Below, in pieces: positions 26,505-35,766 of a stretch of DNA of 64,000 bases (the stretch's first letter is position 1; every line of letters begins with the position of its first letter). This DNA is from Planctomycetaceae bacterium. GTDB lineage: Bacteria; Planctomycetota; Planctomycetia; Planctomycetales; Planctomycetaceae. The stretch spans positions 1-64,000 of the forward strand of contig JABISG010000070.1 in assembly GCA_018699955.1 (NCBI GenBank), in the 5' to 3' direction. The position numbers and the translations under genes are program-made. The notes below the pieces were generated by a model. That model made no database searches. It saw only the letters and a program-made list of their open reading frames with translations, and was not told where the DNA came from.

Positions 26505-27767
26505 CTACTTCCGCGCAAACAACGATTTCCGTCCCACTTCATACCGCACGTTCATATACGGCGTCTCGGTGCGTTTCCCGCTTGCCAGCGATTGCATGCC
26601 GGCTTCGAGGATGCCGCCGGTTAGCAGGGTGCGTTCGACGGGGTAGGGGGCTTTGCCGGTGACGAATGTTTCTTCCGCTTTCGACATCAACTCGGCCGAG
26701 TAGGTGACGTTCGGCGTGGGCGGCAGGTAGAACAGTGTCGAAAGCGGTTTCTTTTCGCCCCGCAATTGGGCGGCGAAGGTGAAGTCTTTCACCAGGCCGT
26801 TCATCAACAGCATCGTGCCTTTGAGCCCGTCGTTGTATTGGAAGCGATAGACGGTCGGCTCTTTCACCCATTCCTGAATTTTCTGCGGCGTCGGATGCCG
26901 ATGGCTGAAGTTGGTGGGTTGACTCAAAGTCTGGCTGCGGGTCAGGCACGACTCGAACAGTTGCGGGTCCCAACCGCCGTCTTTCCACGATCCCTTCTTC
27001 ATCGCTTTCCAAACGTCATCGCCTTGTAAACCTTCCACCCAGGCGACGCCGGTCTCGCCGCCCTTGCGACGTTCGGCCATGCATTGGATAACCTCCAACG
27101 CGTGGAAGTCGTAACTATCAACACCACCCATTGCCAGGCACATCACTTCATCGACTTCGGCACCGTGCGGCATCTCGACCGACGGCATTCGCCATGTGAC
27201 CGGCAACGACGAGCCGGCCAGATAGGGGAAGTTCATCTCGCGGGCCGTGTCGACCATTTCCTTCGCCCACGACCATTTCCACGAGAGGTGCTTGTCGTTG
27301 AACATCGGCACGCTTTTGCCGTCTTCCTTGAAGACCTTGACGACATCCTTGAAGAACCGGTACCGCGGATACTCCTTCTGCCCGATGTCGTTACGCGGAT
27401 AGTCGCCATGTTCGCCGATGACCAGCACGGCATCGACGGCCAATTTGTCGCCACCACACCGCAGCGCCTCGGCAATGCTCGGATAAATCGGAAAACCGAA
27501 TTCCTTCGAGCGGCTGCGGCTCAAATCGTTTTCCGGTGTTTGATCGACATAGGCGGCAACAACATCCAACGGCGGCTGATGCCATTGGCCTTTGATGGGA
27601 TAGCCGACGAGAAACCGTTCGCCCATATGCCACGCATGCGAATGGAATCGCCACTCGGTGGTCACAATCGCCAGACGCTTTCGCCGCGTCGGTTCCGCCG
27701 CCGTCAGAAAAGGACTCGCAGCCAACCCACTACCAACCGTTGCCAAAAACGCGCGTCTGTCAATCAT
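26505..27767 (-). CDS. Tat-exported protein of a planctomycete family, unknown function
   Basis: 420 residues. The N terminus DRRAFLATVGSGLAASPFLTAA is a twin-arginine-like signal. The mature part starts with a Rossmann-like RLAIVTTEWRFHSHAWHMGERFLVGYP and contains AVLVIGEHGDYPRNDIGQKEYPRY, KHLSWKWSWAKEMVDTA and a C-terminal beta-rich region. I recall similar exported proteins from Planctomycetes but know no function. ATG start with GAGGGA 4-6 nt upstream. Divergent from the DUF1501 gene at 28035. Confidence 0.75.
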   Translation of the reverse strand: MIDRRAFLATVGSGLAASPFLTAAEPTRRKRLAIVTTEWRFHSHAWHMGERFLVGYPIKGQWHQPPLDVVAAYVDQTPENDLSRSRSKEFGFPIYPSIAEALRCGGDKLAVDAVLVIGEHGDYPRNDIGQKEYPRYRFFKDVVKVFKEDGKSVPMFNDKHLSWKWSWAKEMVDTAREMNFPYLAGSSLPVTWRMPSVEMPHGAEVDEVMCLAMGGVDSYDFHALEVIQCMAERRKGGETGVAWVEGLQGDDVWKAMKKGSWKDGGWDPQLFESCLTRSQTLSQPTNFSHRHPTPQKIQEWVKEPTVYRFQYNDGLKGTMLLMNGLVKDFTFAAQLRGEKKPLSTLFYLPPTPNVTYSAELMSKAEETFVTGKAPYPVERTLLTGGILEAGMQSLASGKRTETPYMNVRYEVGRKSLFARK

Positions 27768-28034
27768 GGTGTCCCTCGTTACGTTGTTGTGAACCGGTGT
27801 CGTGAACCACCGTCTGGTTGTGTTTTATTCAGCCGCCGGAGTAACCGTGCGTGTGATTTCATGTTATCGTGTCCTGCGAGACTCCGCGACTTCCACGCTA
27901 TGAACAGCGCTGCCCCCATACCAAACGTCAATTGTGATCGGCCAGCCGGATCGGCTATACTCAAGGCCAGTCCTGCAGCATCCCGCCTCCGGTACACCAC
28001 ACCACCAGCCGCATTCCAGCATTTGGCTCACTCA

Positions 28035-29462
28035 ATGACTCAACATTTTCTCAACAGCGGTCGGTTGCAATCTTCGTCGGTCTCACGGCGGGCGATGGTG
28101 CAGGCGGGGATGACCGGGGTGCTGGGGTATTCGCTGTCGGACATGTTGGCCGTTGAAGCGGCGGCAGCAAGTGGAAAGAGACAGCCGCGGGCGAAGAATG
28201 TTTTGGTCGTGCTCGAACAGGGGGCGATGTCGCACGTTGATACGTGGGACCCCAAACCCGACGTGGTGGCCGAACACCGCAGCCCGTTCAAACCGGTCAA
28301 CACCAACGTTCCCGGAATTCAATTTACCGAACTGCTGTCGAAGACCGGCCGCGTGGCCGACAAGTTGGCGGTCGTGCGGTCAATGTTTCACCCCAAATCG
28401 GGCGCGAACGGGCATCCGCAGGGAACGCAGTACATGCTCTCGGGCAGCCATCCGCGCGGCCCGCTGGAAATGCCCGACATTGGCTCGATTGTCGCCCGCA
28501 TTCAAAACAGCGAATGCTCCTATCTGCCGCCCTACATCATGGTTCCCGGCAACAGCGAGCAGGCGAAGGAATCGCGAACCGGATTTCTGCCGGCCGCTTT
28601 GAAGGTCTTCAAAACCGGCGGCAAAGATGTTTCCGCAGCCGACTGGCAAGTGGCCGATCTGTTGCCCCGCAAAGAAAACGCCGACTCGCGTCTCGACGGA
28701 CGTCGGCAGTTGCTGTCGAATTTGGAATCCGGTTTCCTCGGATCGAATCGCAGCGTCGGCGGCATGCAGAAGTTCTACGATCAGGCCATCGATACGCTGA
28801 CATCAGCCAAGGTCTCCCGCGCGTTCGATTTGGGCAGCGAGTCGGTATCGACCCGCAAGAATTACGGCCCCGGTCATCGTGGTGCCTGTTATCTCGTCGG
28901 CCGCAAGTTGATTGAAGCGGGCGTGCGATTTGTGACAGTTGATGTGCGTTGGCCCAGGACGAAGGAGTTTCCCGGCGGCGGCAACATGAACTGGGACCAT
29001 CACGACTTCATCTATTCCAAGGGAACCTGCAATCTGCCCGGCGCCAGCGGTGCCGGTCGCGGACGCCGAGGCATCGGCACGTGGGAAATGATGGGCAGCA
29101 CCGATCAGGCGTTCGCCGCCCTGATTGAAGACATGGACGATCGCGGGTTGCTGGCCGACACGTTGGTCTGTTTCATCTCCGAGTTCGGCCGCACTCCGCG
29201 GATCAACAAGTACCAGGGGCGCGACCATTGGACCAGCGCCTACTCCATCGCCTTCGCCGGCGCGGGAGTTCGCGGCGGGCAGATTATCGGTCGCAGCGAC
29301 AAGGACGGCGGCTACGTCGCCGACAAACCGCACACGCCCGAAGAGTACGCCTCGACAATCTACGAATCGCTGGGCATCGACCTCGACAACCCCCTCTACA
29401 CCCCCAGCAACCGCCCCGTCCTCTTCGGCCACGCCGGTGAACCAATCCGCGAGTTGTTTTAA
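28035..29462 (+). CDS. DUF1501 domain protein
   Basis: 475 residues from the ATG at 28035. The frame stays open for 317 codons upstream, but that part is antisense to the Tat protein gene and was rejected. A Tat-like signal (VSRRAMVQAGMTGVLGYSLSDML) is present. DUF1501 segments: LVVLEQGAMSHVDTWDPKP, YGPGHRGACYLVGRKLIEAG, MNWDHHDF, ISEFGRTPRIN and GRDHWTSAYSIAFAGAG. The C terminus GIDLDNPLYTPSNRPVLFGHAGEPI matches the family. Third orphan DUF1501 gene in the window. Confidence 0.9.
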   Translation: MTQHFLNSGRLQSSSVSRRAMVQAGMTGVLGYSLSDMLAVEAAAASGKRQPRAKNVLVVLEQGAMSHVDTWDPKPDVVAEHRSPFKPVNTNVPGIQFTELLSKTGRVADKLAVVRSMFHPKSGANGHPQGTQYMLSGSHPRGPLEMPDIGSIVARIQNSECSYLPPYIMVPGNSEQAKESRTGFLPAALKVFKTGGKDVSAADWQVADLLPRKENADSRLDGRRQLLSNLESGFLGSNRSVGGMQKFYDQAIDTLTSAKVSRAFDLGSESVSTRKNYGPGHRGACYLVGRKLIEAGVRFVTVDVRWPRTKEFPGGGNMNWDHHDFIYSKGTCNLPGASGAGRGRRGIGTWEMMGSTDQAFAALIEDMDDRGLLADTLVCFISEFGRTPRINKYQGRDHWTSAYSIAFAGAGVRGGQIIGRSDKDGGYVADKPHTPEEYASTIYESLGIDLDNPLYTPSNRPVLFGHAGEPIRELF

Positions 29463-29656
29463 CGGCGAGCCGCCGGAGTAATCCGGCTGGTTTTGTCGGG
29501 CGGTCCGACAGCGTTCTCTCTACACTGACTTGTGCCGGGTTTCGAAAGAAATCCCTGGACTTATGCCGGTTCGCCGTTACATTGGGCGGGACACCTCGCC
29601 CGATGTTCAGCATTGCAGTCAACTTCCCACTGTCTTGACATAATTCGAGGCGTTCA

Positions 29657-29887
29657 ATGTTACGAAACATCTTTATCTTCGCGTTGGTTCTCCTTCCGCT
29701 CTCCGTGGTCTGTGTCGTGCTTGAACAGTTCGGTTCGGGTCCGATTGTGGATCCGATCACCAAGCTCTCTACGAACGGCGAGATACTCTTTCTTATCGGC
29801 TTGCTGGGCTGTTTCGTCGCCCTCGCTTTACGCCATCAAGCGAAACGAATTACGCAACTCGAAAAGCAATTGGCTGAACGAGGCTGA
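29657..29887 (+). CDS. Small two-helix membrane protein (76 aa)
   Basis: 76 residues. Two hydrophobic helices (IFIFALVLLPLSVVCVVLEQ and ILFLIGLLGCFVALAL) are followed by a charged coiled-coil-like tail (HQAKRITQLEKQLAERG). ATG with GAGG 6 nt upstream. Thirty-five to ninety bases upstream of a lipoprotein gene on the same strand. The layout, a membrane hairpin plus short coiled coil, resembles small envelope or assembly proteins; no family named. Confidence 0.55.
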   Translation: MLRNIFIFALVLLPLSVVCVVLEQFGSGPIVDPITKLSTNGEILFLIGLLGCFVALALRHQAKRITQLEKQLAERG

Positions 29888-29974
29888 GTGATGAGGCAAA
29901 GCTAGCTAGGTCCGACAATGCTTTTTGACAGGACGGTTTCAGCAGATCCCCGAAGAATAAATAGGATGAAAACT

Positions 29975-30385
29975 ATGAGTTGCGTGCGAAAGATTCGCGG
30001 TGGAATCACTCTCAGTGCGATGGTCTTGGCAGTCTCAAATGGCATCGTGGGGTGCGGCAATAATGTGCCGGGCGAAGGCAATATTTCCGTGGCTGGGAAT
30101 CTGGTGTGGCAAGATGGCACACCGGCAAAAGAATTGGAGGGGGCGACGATCCACATCGAAACATCGAACATGACCCCATCTTCCGGGCTAAGTGTGAAAG
30201 CAGATGGTGCCTTCGGCCCGATGGGAGTGCCGCCGGGGACAAATCGTGTCCGCATCACACCGGCGGAAGGAAAGCCGATTCCACTCGACCCACGATTTCA
30301 GAAGTTTGAAACGTCCGGGCTAACGTACACTGCCTGGGATTCGACGACGGGTGTGACCATTAAAGTCGAAAAGAGCGCCGAGTGA
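29975..30385 (+). CDS. Lipoprotein with carboxypeptidase-regulatory-like domain
   Basis: 136 residues from the ATG at 29975, chosen because AGGA lies 8 nt upstream; ATG at 29966 is possible. A signal peptide ends in a lipobox-like GIVGC. The mature part is a beta-sandwich of the carboxypeptidase-regulatory type common in Planctomycetes: GNLVWQDGTPAKELEGATIHIE, VKADGAFGPMGVPPGTNRVRI, TTGVTIKVEK. Anchored to a membrane, probably as a small envelope protein. Function unknown. Confidence 0.75.
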   Translation: MSCVRKIRGGITLSAMVLAVSNGIVGCGNNVPGEGNISVAGNLVWQDGTPAKELEGATIHIETSNMTPSSGLSVKADGAFGPMGVPPGTNRVRITPAEGKPIPLDPRFQKFETSGLTYTAWDSTTGVTIKVEKSAE

Positions 30386-30462
30386 TTTAGTGTTTGGGAA
30401 TCAGATGAGATGTTTTGATCGCGTGCGCTGCAGTTCGATCAGTGCATTCGCAGCGGTCGCCG

Positions 30463-30831
30463 TCAAATCGCAGTGGCGATGAGGCGGGCAAGCAGTTCGG
30501 TGGTGGGAGTGCGGTCATCATCGCAGCGGATTTGGGCGATGTTTTCGCGACGGCGGAGTGATGCGGGCATCTCGGCGGAGGTGACGACGACGATTTTCAT
30601 GTCGTCGAATCGCCGGCTCATGCTGCCGAGCCAGAAGGCTTCTTCGTGCTGACCGAATGCTGCTTCGCGGAAGTCGGCGATGAATGCGGCAGCGCGATTG
30701 AAGTCGAAGAACTCTTCGACTTCATCGATGCCCTCGCAGACGGCGAATCGAAAACTGCCTTTTCCCTCCGCGGGAAGCTCGCAGATCATTCGTGTATCAC
30801 AACTGAACAACGCGACGAGTGGTTTTCGCAT
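30463..30831 (-). CDS. Small hypothetical protein, possibly degenerate receiver-like
   Basis: 122 residues from the ATG at 30831; the frame extends to 30903. The sequence alternates strands and helices (KPLVALFSCDTRMICELP, FRFAVCEGIDEVEEFF, DDMKIVVVTSAEMPASL, TPTTELLARLIATAI), a pattern compatible with a flavodoxin-like receiver fold. No phosphoacceptor motif is seen. No ribosome-binding site was found, so the start is uncertain. Codon structure supports coding; function unknown. Confidence 0.45.
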   Translation of the reverse strand: MRKPLVALFSCDTRMICELPAEGKGSFRFAVCEGIDEVEEFFDFNRAAAFIADFREAAFGQHEEAFWLGSMSRRFDDMKIVVVTSAEMPASLRRRENIAQIRCDDDRTPTTELLARLIATAI

Positions 30832-31166
30832 GCCATAAAATCCACAGAGATCAGGATGGGCCGCACCCACGATCGGCGCTGCACCTGCGCGTTGATGAAA
30901 CAAATCCAGTGCCGGAATTCTGTCGTCGGCAACGAGCGACGGCGCAACGCACGAACCGTATGGAAGTTACACGGTGCAAGGGCATGTGTTCGTCGCGGTT
31001 TGGCGCAGGTGTGATGTTGCGTTGGGACAACAGACGTTGTCGAATCGCATCACCGCGACTCTGGCTGGTATGTGTTGTTTTTCGCCAGGCTCAACAGCGA
31101 TGGGCGGGATCGTTATCATCCAGGTAACGGAGCAGGGCGTTTCATGAGTGGATTAGGAGTAGATGA
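30832..31166. other. Intergenic stretch upstream of ispD
   Basis: About 335 bases between divergent genes. Short plus-strand frames here are shadows or lack start signals. No hairpin or promoter I can support. Confidence 0.35.
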
Positions 31167-31907
31167 ATGGCATCGTTTGCAGTCATTCTCGCGGCAGCGG
31201 GACGGAGTACGCGGTTTCAACAGAACAAGCGGAAGAAGCCGTTTGTCGATTTGAAAGGCCGGGCCGTCTGGCTACGGGCGGCGGAGTTGTTTATCAACCG
31301 CGACGATGTCGTGCAAACGCTGATCGCCGTTTCGCCGGAAGACATGGAGTGGTTCAAGGAAAAGTTCCGTCCCAATCTGGCGTTCTCCGAAATCGAAATT
31401 GTGGCCGGCGGAGCCGAGCGTGCCGACACGGTGCAGAACGCGCTGGCGAAGGTGCGGGATGATGTCGATTTCGTCGCCGTTCACGATGCGGCGCGACCGT
31501 TGTTGGTGACGGAATGGATTGACGCAATCTTTGCGGAAGCCGAGCGCAGCGGCGCGGTCATCCCGGCCGTTCCGGTCACCAGTACGCTCAAACGTGTCGC
31601 GCAGGACAAAACGATTGTGGAGACGGTTCCCCGCGATGAACTTTGGCAGGCACAAACGCCGCAGGTGTTCCGCCGTGAGTTGCTGCTCGAAGCTTTTGCA
31701 AAGCGGGGCGACATGGAGGCAACAGATGAAGCGCGGCTCGTCGAACAGTTGGGGCATCAAATCACAGTCGTCGAAGGTTCGCCGATGAACATCAAAATCA
31801 CAACCGGCCACGACTTCCGCATGGCCAAATCGTTGCTCGATGCGTTACCAAAGAAGGACATTCGCGCCCTGCATCCATTCGCCGATGAAGACCCGCTCGG
31901 GCTGTGA
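31167..31907 (+). CDS. ispD: 2-C-methyl-D-erythritol 4-phosphate cytidylyltransferase
   Basis: 246 residues, normal for IspD, which joins CTP and methylerythritol phosphate in the MEP isoprenoid pathway. The N-terminal nucleotide loop is FAVILAAAGRSTRF with downstream KKPFVDLKG. The IspD signature VAVHDAARPLL is intact, and the C terminus has SPMNIKITTGHDFRMAKSLL. The first loop ends in GRSTRF rather than GxGxRM, a modest variant. ATG with AGGAG 7 nt upstream. Neighbouring ispF is not fused or adjacent. Confidence 0.93.
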   Translation: MASFAVILAAAGRSTRFQQNKRKKPFVDLKGRAVWLRAAELFINRDDVVQTLIAVSPEDMEWFKEKFRPNLAFSEIEIVAGGAERADTVQNALAKVRDDVDFVAVHDAARPLLVTEWIDAIFAEAERSGAVIPAVPVTSTLKRVAQDKTIVETVPRDELWQAQTPQVFRRELLLEAFAKRGDMEATDEARLVEQLGHQITVVEGSPMNIKITTGHDFRMAKSLLDALPKKDIRALHPFADEDPLGL

Positions 31908-32211
31908 ATCTCGAAAGAATTGTTAACCACGGAGACACTGAGGCACGGAGAAGTGAAGGGGCAATGACGCTGGTTTGCGGCAGTCTCTTCCTCTCTGTGT
32001 TGAAGGAAAACGCTCCGATTTACCGATAGAATCTCTGTGTTTCCGCGTCTGGGTGGTTCAATCCGATAGGTGCGGCGGGAAACGGCTTGGCAAACCGGGG
32101 GGACAGGCCGTAAAATGGGTGTGGACGTGAATTCATTCATTACCGTTGGGTTTTGCCAGAGTGCAGCGGTTGGGCCACCGGGTTTTCAGTCAGTCAGCAA
32201 TTTTTCCAGAA
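31908..32211. other. Intergenic region holding a long imperfect inverted repeat
   Basis: The left arm around AACCACGGAGACACTGAGGC (31924-31943) and the right arm around TCTCTGTGTTTCCGCGTCTG and GGTGGTT (31985-32059) resemble the ACCACGGAGACAC repeat common in several phyla. The arms frame about 90 bases with no gene. Confidence 0.4.
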
Positions 32212-34140
32212 ATGGACGAGCCGATGGACCCATTGCAGATTCCCTGTCCAGAATGTGGCCGCGTGCTGCGGCTGCGTGATCGGGCCCGATTGGGAACGCG
32301 GGGGAAATGTCCGAAGTGTGCACACAAATTTGTGCTTCAGCCTCCGGCAGCGGCTGAAGACGAAGTGCAGATGGAACTGGTTGATTCGACGCCCGTTGTC
32401 GCGGAGGCATCGTCGCAGCCGGCCGTGGGGACGTCGGCCCGCTGGATACCAGACGAACCCGCCGCCGCGCAGTTCGAGCCGTTGCCGACTGTTGCACAAA
32501 CGGCCGCACAACCGCCCGCCAAACCGTCGGCCGATTTCGACATCCGTTCATCGACGGAGGGCGGCATCTCTCAGTTGCATCGGATGCGCCGCAAGGGATC
32601 CAAAGGAAAGAAGATTGGAATAGCGGTGGGAGTGGTGACGGCTTTGGCGGTGACGCTGGTGGTGGTCGCTGTGCAAATGGGTGGCCAATCATCGGATGAG
32701 AAACCCCCGCCGACGGTCAACCGAGAATATCAGGCAGAGAAGCAAGACCTCAAAGAGCAGTTGGTCACCGCCCAAAAGGCGAGTCCTACCAAGGGCGATC
32801 CGATCAAACTGTTGTACGTTCCCTCGGGGTCGCGGATTATTATCAACGTCCATCCGGCGGCATTGTGGGAGAACGCGTCGGCGGGTGAGGAGTTTCGCGC
32901 GTGCCTCGGCGGGAAACTCAACACTTGGATGGAAGACACATTAAAGGAGATCTGCCGATTTGAGCCGGCCGAGATTGAAGAGGCAATGATTTGCCTGATA
33001 CCGGAAGGACGGACCACTGCGCCAAAGATTGCCGCCGTCGTTCATTTGAAGGAAGAGCAGAAGAAGTCGGATTTGATTCTTGGCTTTGGGGCAGAGCGCG
33101 ACGACAGCCACGGCCGTCCCGTCTATAAGAATGACGAACATGCCTTCATTTTGATCGACACCAAGACATTCGCTGTCGGCCCACGCGACTCGGCAGACCA
33201 GATGATCAATGCGATGAAGTTTCCGTTGGTTACCGACACCGACGTCGAGGAATTGATCCGCCACACCGATCGCGACCGGCATTTCACGATTCTGTTCGAG
33301 CCAGCCGATCTGCGGAATTACCGGGATGTGCTGGTTCCCGAAGAAGCGCTGCCTTTCTTGAATCTGTTCATCGACTGGTTCGGCGAAGACGTTTCGACGG
33401 TGGCGTGGAGTCTGCATTTGGGGGACGAACAGTTTCATTCGGAAATGCTGTTACGCAATGGTGGGGGCGGAGTCAGTTCTCCCCGCCGCGTGTACAAGGA
33501 GTTCGATCGCCGGTTGGATGAGTTGCCGCACGAGGTGTTGGCCGCGGTGAGCAAAATGGAACCGGAACGGCTCGGGTTTCGGAAGATCATCGGGCGATTT
33601 CCGGCGATGGTGATGGGGTATTCGGCGGCAACAACCGGAGGCATCGGCGATCGATACGTGCAGTTAACGACCGTTCTTCCCGAGAGGGCCGCACCGAACC
33701 TGGCGGTGGGGTTGTCGCTGACGTTCGCAGAGTCGCTGCGGACCGACTTCACGAAGGCGGCTCCCGATTTGAGCAAGCCGAAACTGCCGGATCTGTTGGC
33801 CGATCGCTTGAAAGCCAAGATCGAAATCGATTTTCGCCGCACACCGTTGCACGAGGCGTTTGCTTACATTGGCGAAGAGTCGCACGTCACGTTCGACCTC
33901 GATGGCGATGCGTTGAAGGATAAGGGCATGACCCAGAACATGGCGCAGAACCAACAGTTGGGAGAGGTTCCGGCGATCGACGCGATTTACGCAATTATCG
34001 GCGGGTACAAAGACGAGGGGATGTGTGTCGTTGTCGATGAAGGAAAGAAAGTTGCGACCGTGATGACACTGAAATTCCTCGAAGTGAGGGGGGTGAAGGA
34101 GTCGTCCACCGTGAAGATTCTTCGTCCCACCGATAAGTGA
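32212..34140 (+). CDS. Zinc-ribbon transmembrane protein with C-terminal STN-like segment
   Basis: About 642 residues from the ATG at 32212; ATG 32224 is also possible. The N-terminal zinc ribbon is IPCPECGRVLRLRDRARLGTRGKCPKCAHKF. A proline/alanine linker follows, then one transmembrane helix (GIAVGVVTALAVTLVVVAVQM, about 140-160). A large extracytoplasmic domain of unknown fold precedes a C-terminal segment (FRRTPLHEAFAYIGEESHVTFDLD...AIDAIYAII) that resembles the secretin/TonB short N-terminal repeat. The next gene has a similar plan, so the two may form one assembly. Confidence 0.7.
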   Translation: MDEPMDPLQIPCPECGRVLRLRDRARLGTRGKCPKCAHKFVLQPPAAAEDEVQMELVDSTPVVAEASSQPAVGTSARWIPDEPAAAQFEPLPTVAQTAAQPPAKPSADFDIRSSTEGGISQLHRMRRKGSKGKKIGIAVGVVTALAVTLVVVAVQMGGQSSDEKPPPTVNREYQAEKQDLKEQLVTAQKASPTKGDPIKLLYVPSGSRIIINVHPAALWENASAGEEFRACLGGKLNTWMEDTLKEICRFEPAEIEEAMICLIPEGRTTAPKIAAVVHLKEEQKKSDLILGFGAERDDSHGRPVYKNDEHAFILIDTKTFAVGPRDSADQMINAMKFPLVTDTDVEELIRHTDRDRHFTILFEPADLRNYRDVLVPEEALPFLNLFIDWFGEDVSTVAWSLHLGDEQFHSEMLLRNGGGGVSSPRRVYKEFDRRLDELPHEVLAAVSKMEPERLGFRKIIGRFPAMVMGYSAATTGGIGDRYVQLTTVLPERAAPNLAVGLSLTFAESLRTDFTKAAPDLSKPKLPDLLADRLKAKIEIDFRRTPLHEAFAYIGEESHVTFDLDGDALKDKGMTQNMAQNQQLGEVPAIDAIYAIIGGYKDEGMCVVVDEGKKVATVMTLKFLEVRGVKESSTVKILRPTDK

Positions 34141-34161
34141 CGGGCCGTTTCTTTCGACGGA

Positions 34162-35745
34162 GTGGAACTGCCGATGCAACCAAACCGGCTGCAATGTCCG
34201 CACTGCTTGGTCGTGCTGCGAATTCGCGATCGTAAGCACGTGGGGCAGCAGGTCGATTGCCCCGATTGCGGCGAGCGAATTCAGGTTCTGGCCGATGGTC
34301 CGCGCGAATTGCGGCTGGTGAAATCCGCTGCCGGGCTAGTTGAAAAAGCGGAGAACGGACAGGCGACGGGTACGAAAAAGATGCCGATTACGGTTGGTCA
34401 CTCCGTGTCTCAACCGAGTCGGATGCAGCAGTGGGCTGGGGCGTTGACGTCGGCGACCGGCATCGCCTGGAGCGTTGCGGCGGTGTCGGCTGTTCTGCTG
34501 TTGGCGCTCGCTTGGCCGTTCGGCATGGAAGGTTCCAACGGCGAGCCGAACGCGAGCAATGCACCGGAAACTTCGGCTGTCGTCAAAGGCAATGCCGGCC
34601 GAAACGATGTACCGGACAGTGTGACGCAGCCTCGAAATGAAAAGGGCGATGACCTTCAAACGAGGTTGGAGCAACTGGGGCGATCGATGATGACGTTCGT
34701 CGGTGAACACGGACGATTTCCCGCTTCGGCTTCAGTGGCGGACGGGCTGACGGAGAGTCAACGACTGAGTTGGTTGGCGGAATTGGTGGCCGACATGGAC
34801 GCCAAGGCCGGTTCGCAGCCGCAGTGGGACCAAGCGTGGCGCGACCCGCTCAACGATCGGTTTGCTCGCCGGAGATTCTCAGAATTCCTGAACCCCGCTG
34901 TACCGCAGTTAACCGGACCCGACCGATATCCCGCGACGCATTTCGTTGGCATTGCCGGTGTCGGCGAGGATGCGGCGACGTTGCCTGTCGGACACCCACG
35001 GGCTGGGGTTTTTGGTGTCAATCGCCGTACGCGATTGGCAGACATCAAAGACGGACAGGCCAACACGATGATGTTGGCCGGCGTGTCGCGGGACATTGGA
35101 GGTTGGGCCGGCAGCGGAAGGGCGACCATGCGGCCGTTGTCGCGCGAACCGTATATCAACGGTCCCGACGGATTCAGCACGGGTGAAAACGAGGGGATGT
35201 CGGTGCTGATGGCCGATGGCAGCGTGCGGTTTCTCTCGTCGAAAACGGATCCACGTTTGATGAGGCGGATGGCGGCAATGGCCGACGGCTTTCCGCTCGA
35301 CGTGAAGGTTCCCGGAGAACCGGGCGATCCACGGCCGGTCACGCAGCCGAATCGTCCTGGCGATCCTGTGGCGAAGGTGAACCCGGTCAAACCGATTCCA
35401 CCGCCGAACGGGGAACATGTGGCATTAGCAGAACCGGCGGTGGTTGCCCCGGTGCCGCCGCGAGTGATCGATGTGGCGGCGTTACTTTCGCAGAAAATCC
35501 TCGCATACGAACATCGGCAAGCGGCACCGTTTCGCGTTGTGTTGCGGGAAGTCGAAGAGATGGTGGGCGCGCCGATTCGCATCGACCAAGAACAATTGGG
35601 CGCAGCCGCCGATCAATTGGAAAAACAAATCACGGTCAAGAAACTCGAAGAGACGACCGTCGGTGCGATATTAACGGAAGTCGTCGAGCAGGCGGGATTG
35701 ACGTTTGTTGTGGAACGGGACGGAATTCGGATCACGTCCCAATAG
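34162..35745 (+). CDS. Zinc-ribbon transmembrane protein with DUF1559-like and STN-like domains
   Basis: 527 residues; ATG at 34174 is an alternative start. The zinc ribbon LQCPHCLVVLRIRDRKHVGQQVDCPDCGERI is closely similar to that of the preceding gene. One helix (GIAWSVAAVSAVLLLALAWPF) follows. Residues about 150-375 resemble the C-terminal part of DUF1559 proteins, the planctomycete prepilin-like family: TRLADIKDGQANTMMLAGV and MSVLMADGSVRFLSSKTDP. A Pro-rich linker leads to an STN-like C terminus (FRVVLREVEEMVGAPIRIDQ...GLTFVVERDGIRIT). Likely envelope protein of unknown function. Confidence 0.72.
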   Translation: MELPMQPNRLQCPHCLVVLRIRDRKHVGQQVDCPDCGERIQVLADGPRELRLVKSAAGLVEKAENGQATGTKKMPITVGHSVSQPSRMQQWAGALTSATGIAWSVAAVSAVLLLALAWPFGMEGSNGEPNASNAPETSAVVKGNAGRNDVPDSVTQPRNEKGDDLQTRLEQLGRSMMTFVGEHGRFPASASVADGLTESQRLSWLAELVADMDAKAGSQPQWDQAWRDPLNDRFARRRFSEFLNPAVPQLTGPDRYPATHFVGIAGVGEDAATLPVGHPRAGVFGVNRRTRLADIKDGQANTMMLAGVSRDIGGWAGSGRATMRPLSREPYINGPDGFSTGENEGMSVLMADGSVRFLSSKTDPRLMRRMAAMADGFPLDVKVPGEPGDPRPVTQPNRPGDPVAKVNPVKPIPPPNGEHVALAEPAVVAPVPPRVIDVAALLSQKILAYEHRQAAPFRVVLREVEEMVGAPIRIDQEQLGAAADQLEKQITVKKLEETTVGAILTEVVEQAGLTFVVERDGIRITSQ

Positions 35746-35766
35746 CTGAGATGCAACGCATCGCAG

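Noticed and set aside
27084-28034. 317-codon upstream extension of the DUF1501 frame
   Set aside because: It is antisense to the Tat protein gene on the minus strand and lacks domains; the ATG at 28035 gives a normal Tat signal and family length.
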